Positions 63,581-64,000 of a stretch of DNA of 64,000 bases are shown here, piece by piece. Below the pieces are notes generated by a model. It was given only the letters and a program-made list of their open reading frames with translations, searched no databases and was not told the origin of the DNA. Made by a program: the position numbers and the translations under genes. The DNA is from Tubulanus polymorphus (taxonomy: Eukaryota; Nemertea; Palaeonemertea; Tubulaniformes; Tubulanidae): the NCBI RefSeq assembly GCF_964204645.1, contig NC_134029.1:14932850-14996849 (forward strand), read 5' to 3'. Position 1 is the stretch's first letter. Each line of letters starts with the position of its first letter.

Positions 63581-64000
63581 CCCCCAATTTGACTATAACT
63601 ATAAATTATGTTATGTTAAACCGCATTGGTGTGACTTGACACATCAAATTCGTGTCCCGTATTGATATATTTCTTTTATCCACTTTTCAAATTATGAATA
63701 GCACGCCTGCTCAGAAAACCCGTTATCGCTGCTTTGCTGCTATATTTAGGGTTTTCTGTTACATCACAGAAAACCCTATTGAGATTCGCGTGTTTCTTGT
63801 TATTATTATTAGGGTTTTCTGTTATTTCACAGAAAACCCTATTGATATCCGCGTGATTATTATTATTATTATTTTCTTCCACACTATTTTTACCAAAAGA
63901 ACATAGGCTTTGTTACCTTACCGCTGTTTCATATACAATCCATATAATATTGTTCAGCTCACTGTGATCTACAAATAGCCCGCGTGTTTTTTCACGAATC
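63580..64000. repeat. hairpin repeat module, truncated by window end
   Basis: Nearly identical to 40840-41170: same TATGTTAAACCGCATTGGTG, two AGGGTTTTCTG hairpins (63748, 63811), the TTA microsatellite and CATAGGCTTTGTTACCTTAC. Confidence 0.85.

Overview
The window is eukaryotic nuclear DNA, most likely from a marine invertebrate animal. It is gene-poor and AT-rich, has no operons apart from those inside a mobile element, shows splice-site-bounded exons, and carries Ty3/Gypsy, Penelope, PIF/Harbinger-like, LINE and Polinton (Maverick) sequences plus satellites. The phylum cannot be fixed from the sequence. Host coding content is slight: one convincing last exon of a WD40-repeat protein (6147-6347, +), one probable exon on the minus strand (14592-14803) and a few weak candidates.

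Layout. 1-5477: decayed Ty3/Gypsy element on the minus strand, with its 5' LTR at 5255-5477 and its 3' end beyond the window. 5478-18743: host intronic or intergenic DNA with three non-autonomous DNA transposons: a Harbinger-like element with a MADF-domain remnant (7778-8575, TSD TAA), a long-TIR element (11037-13724) and a TTAA-flanked element (15072-16250). 18750-35318: a complete 16.6-kb Polinton with 121-bp identical TIRs and a 6-bp target duplication, GGGATG. 35319-36760: SGNH-hydrolase-like and Gypsy relics. About 37260-39520: a second, decayed Polinton with a different gene order, cut off by a truncated Penelope copy. 39780-56070: a repeat complex made of four diverged copies of one duplicated module (each with a LINE RT fragment), a 2.74-kb LTR-like insertion with CTAA target duplication and a paralogous empty site, two arrays of a 31-bp satellite, MITE-like elements and a recurrent hairpin. 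56070-60400: mostly non-coding, with a tRNA-like SINE head. 60400-62944: a Penelope-like element (RT plus GIY-YIG) with a hammerhead-like core. 63580-64000: another copy of the hairpin repeat module.

The Polinton is the centre of interest. It encodes protein-primed DNA polymerase B, a poxvirus VLTF3-like late transcription factor, zinc-finger proteins, a penton-like minor capsid protein, several small membrane proteins, a double-jelly-roll major capsid protein, a chromodomain integrase and a packaging ATPase, so it has the replication, integration and virion-assembly functions expected of a virus-like transposon. No adenain-type protease is visible. The polymerase is interrupted in its catalytic motif C by a 355-residue LAGLIDADG intein. 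Almost every virion-type gene is preceded at a fixed distance by TAATTTTTTT and a TAAATG start, a layout like poxvirus late promoters, in an element that also encodes a VLTF3-like factor. This copy is already damaged: frameshifts and a stop upstream of the polymerase core, and a TAG in a conserved virion-region gene.
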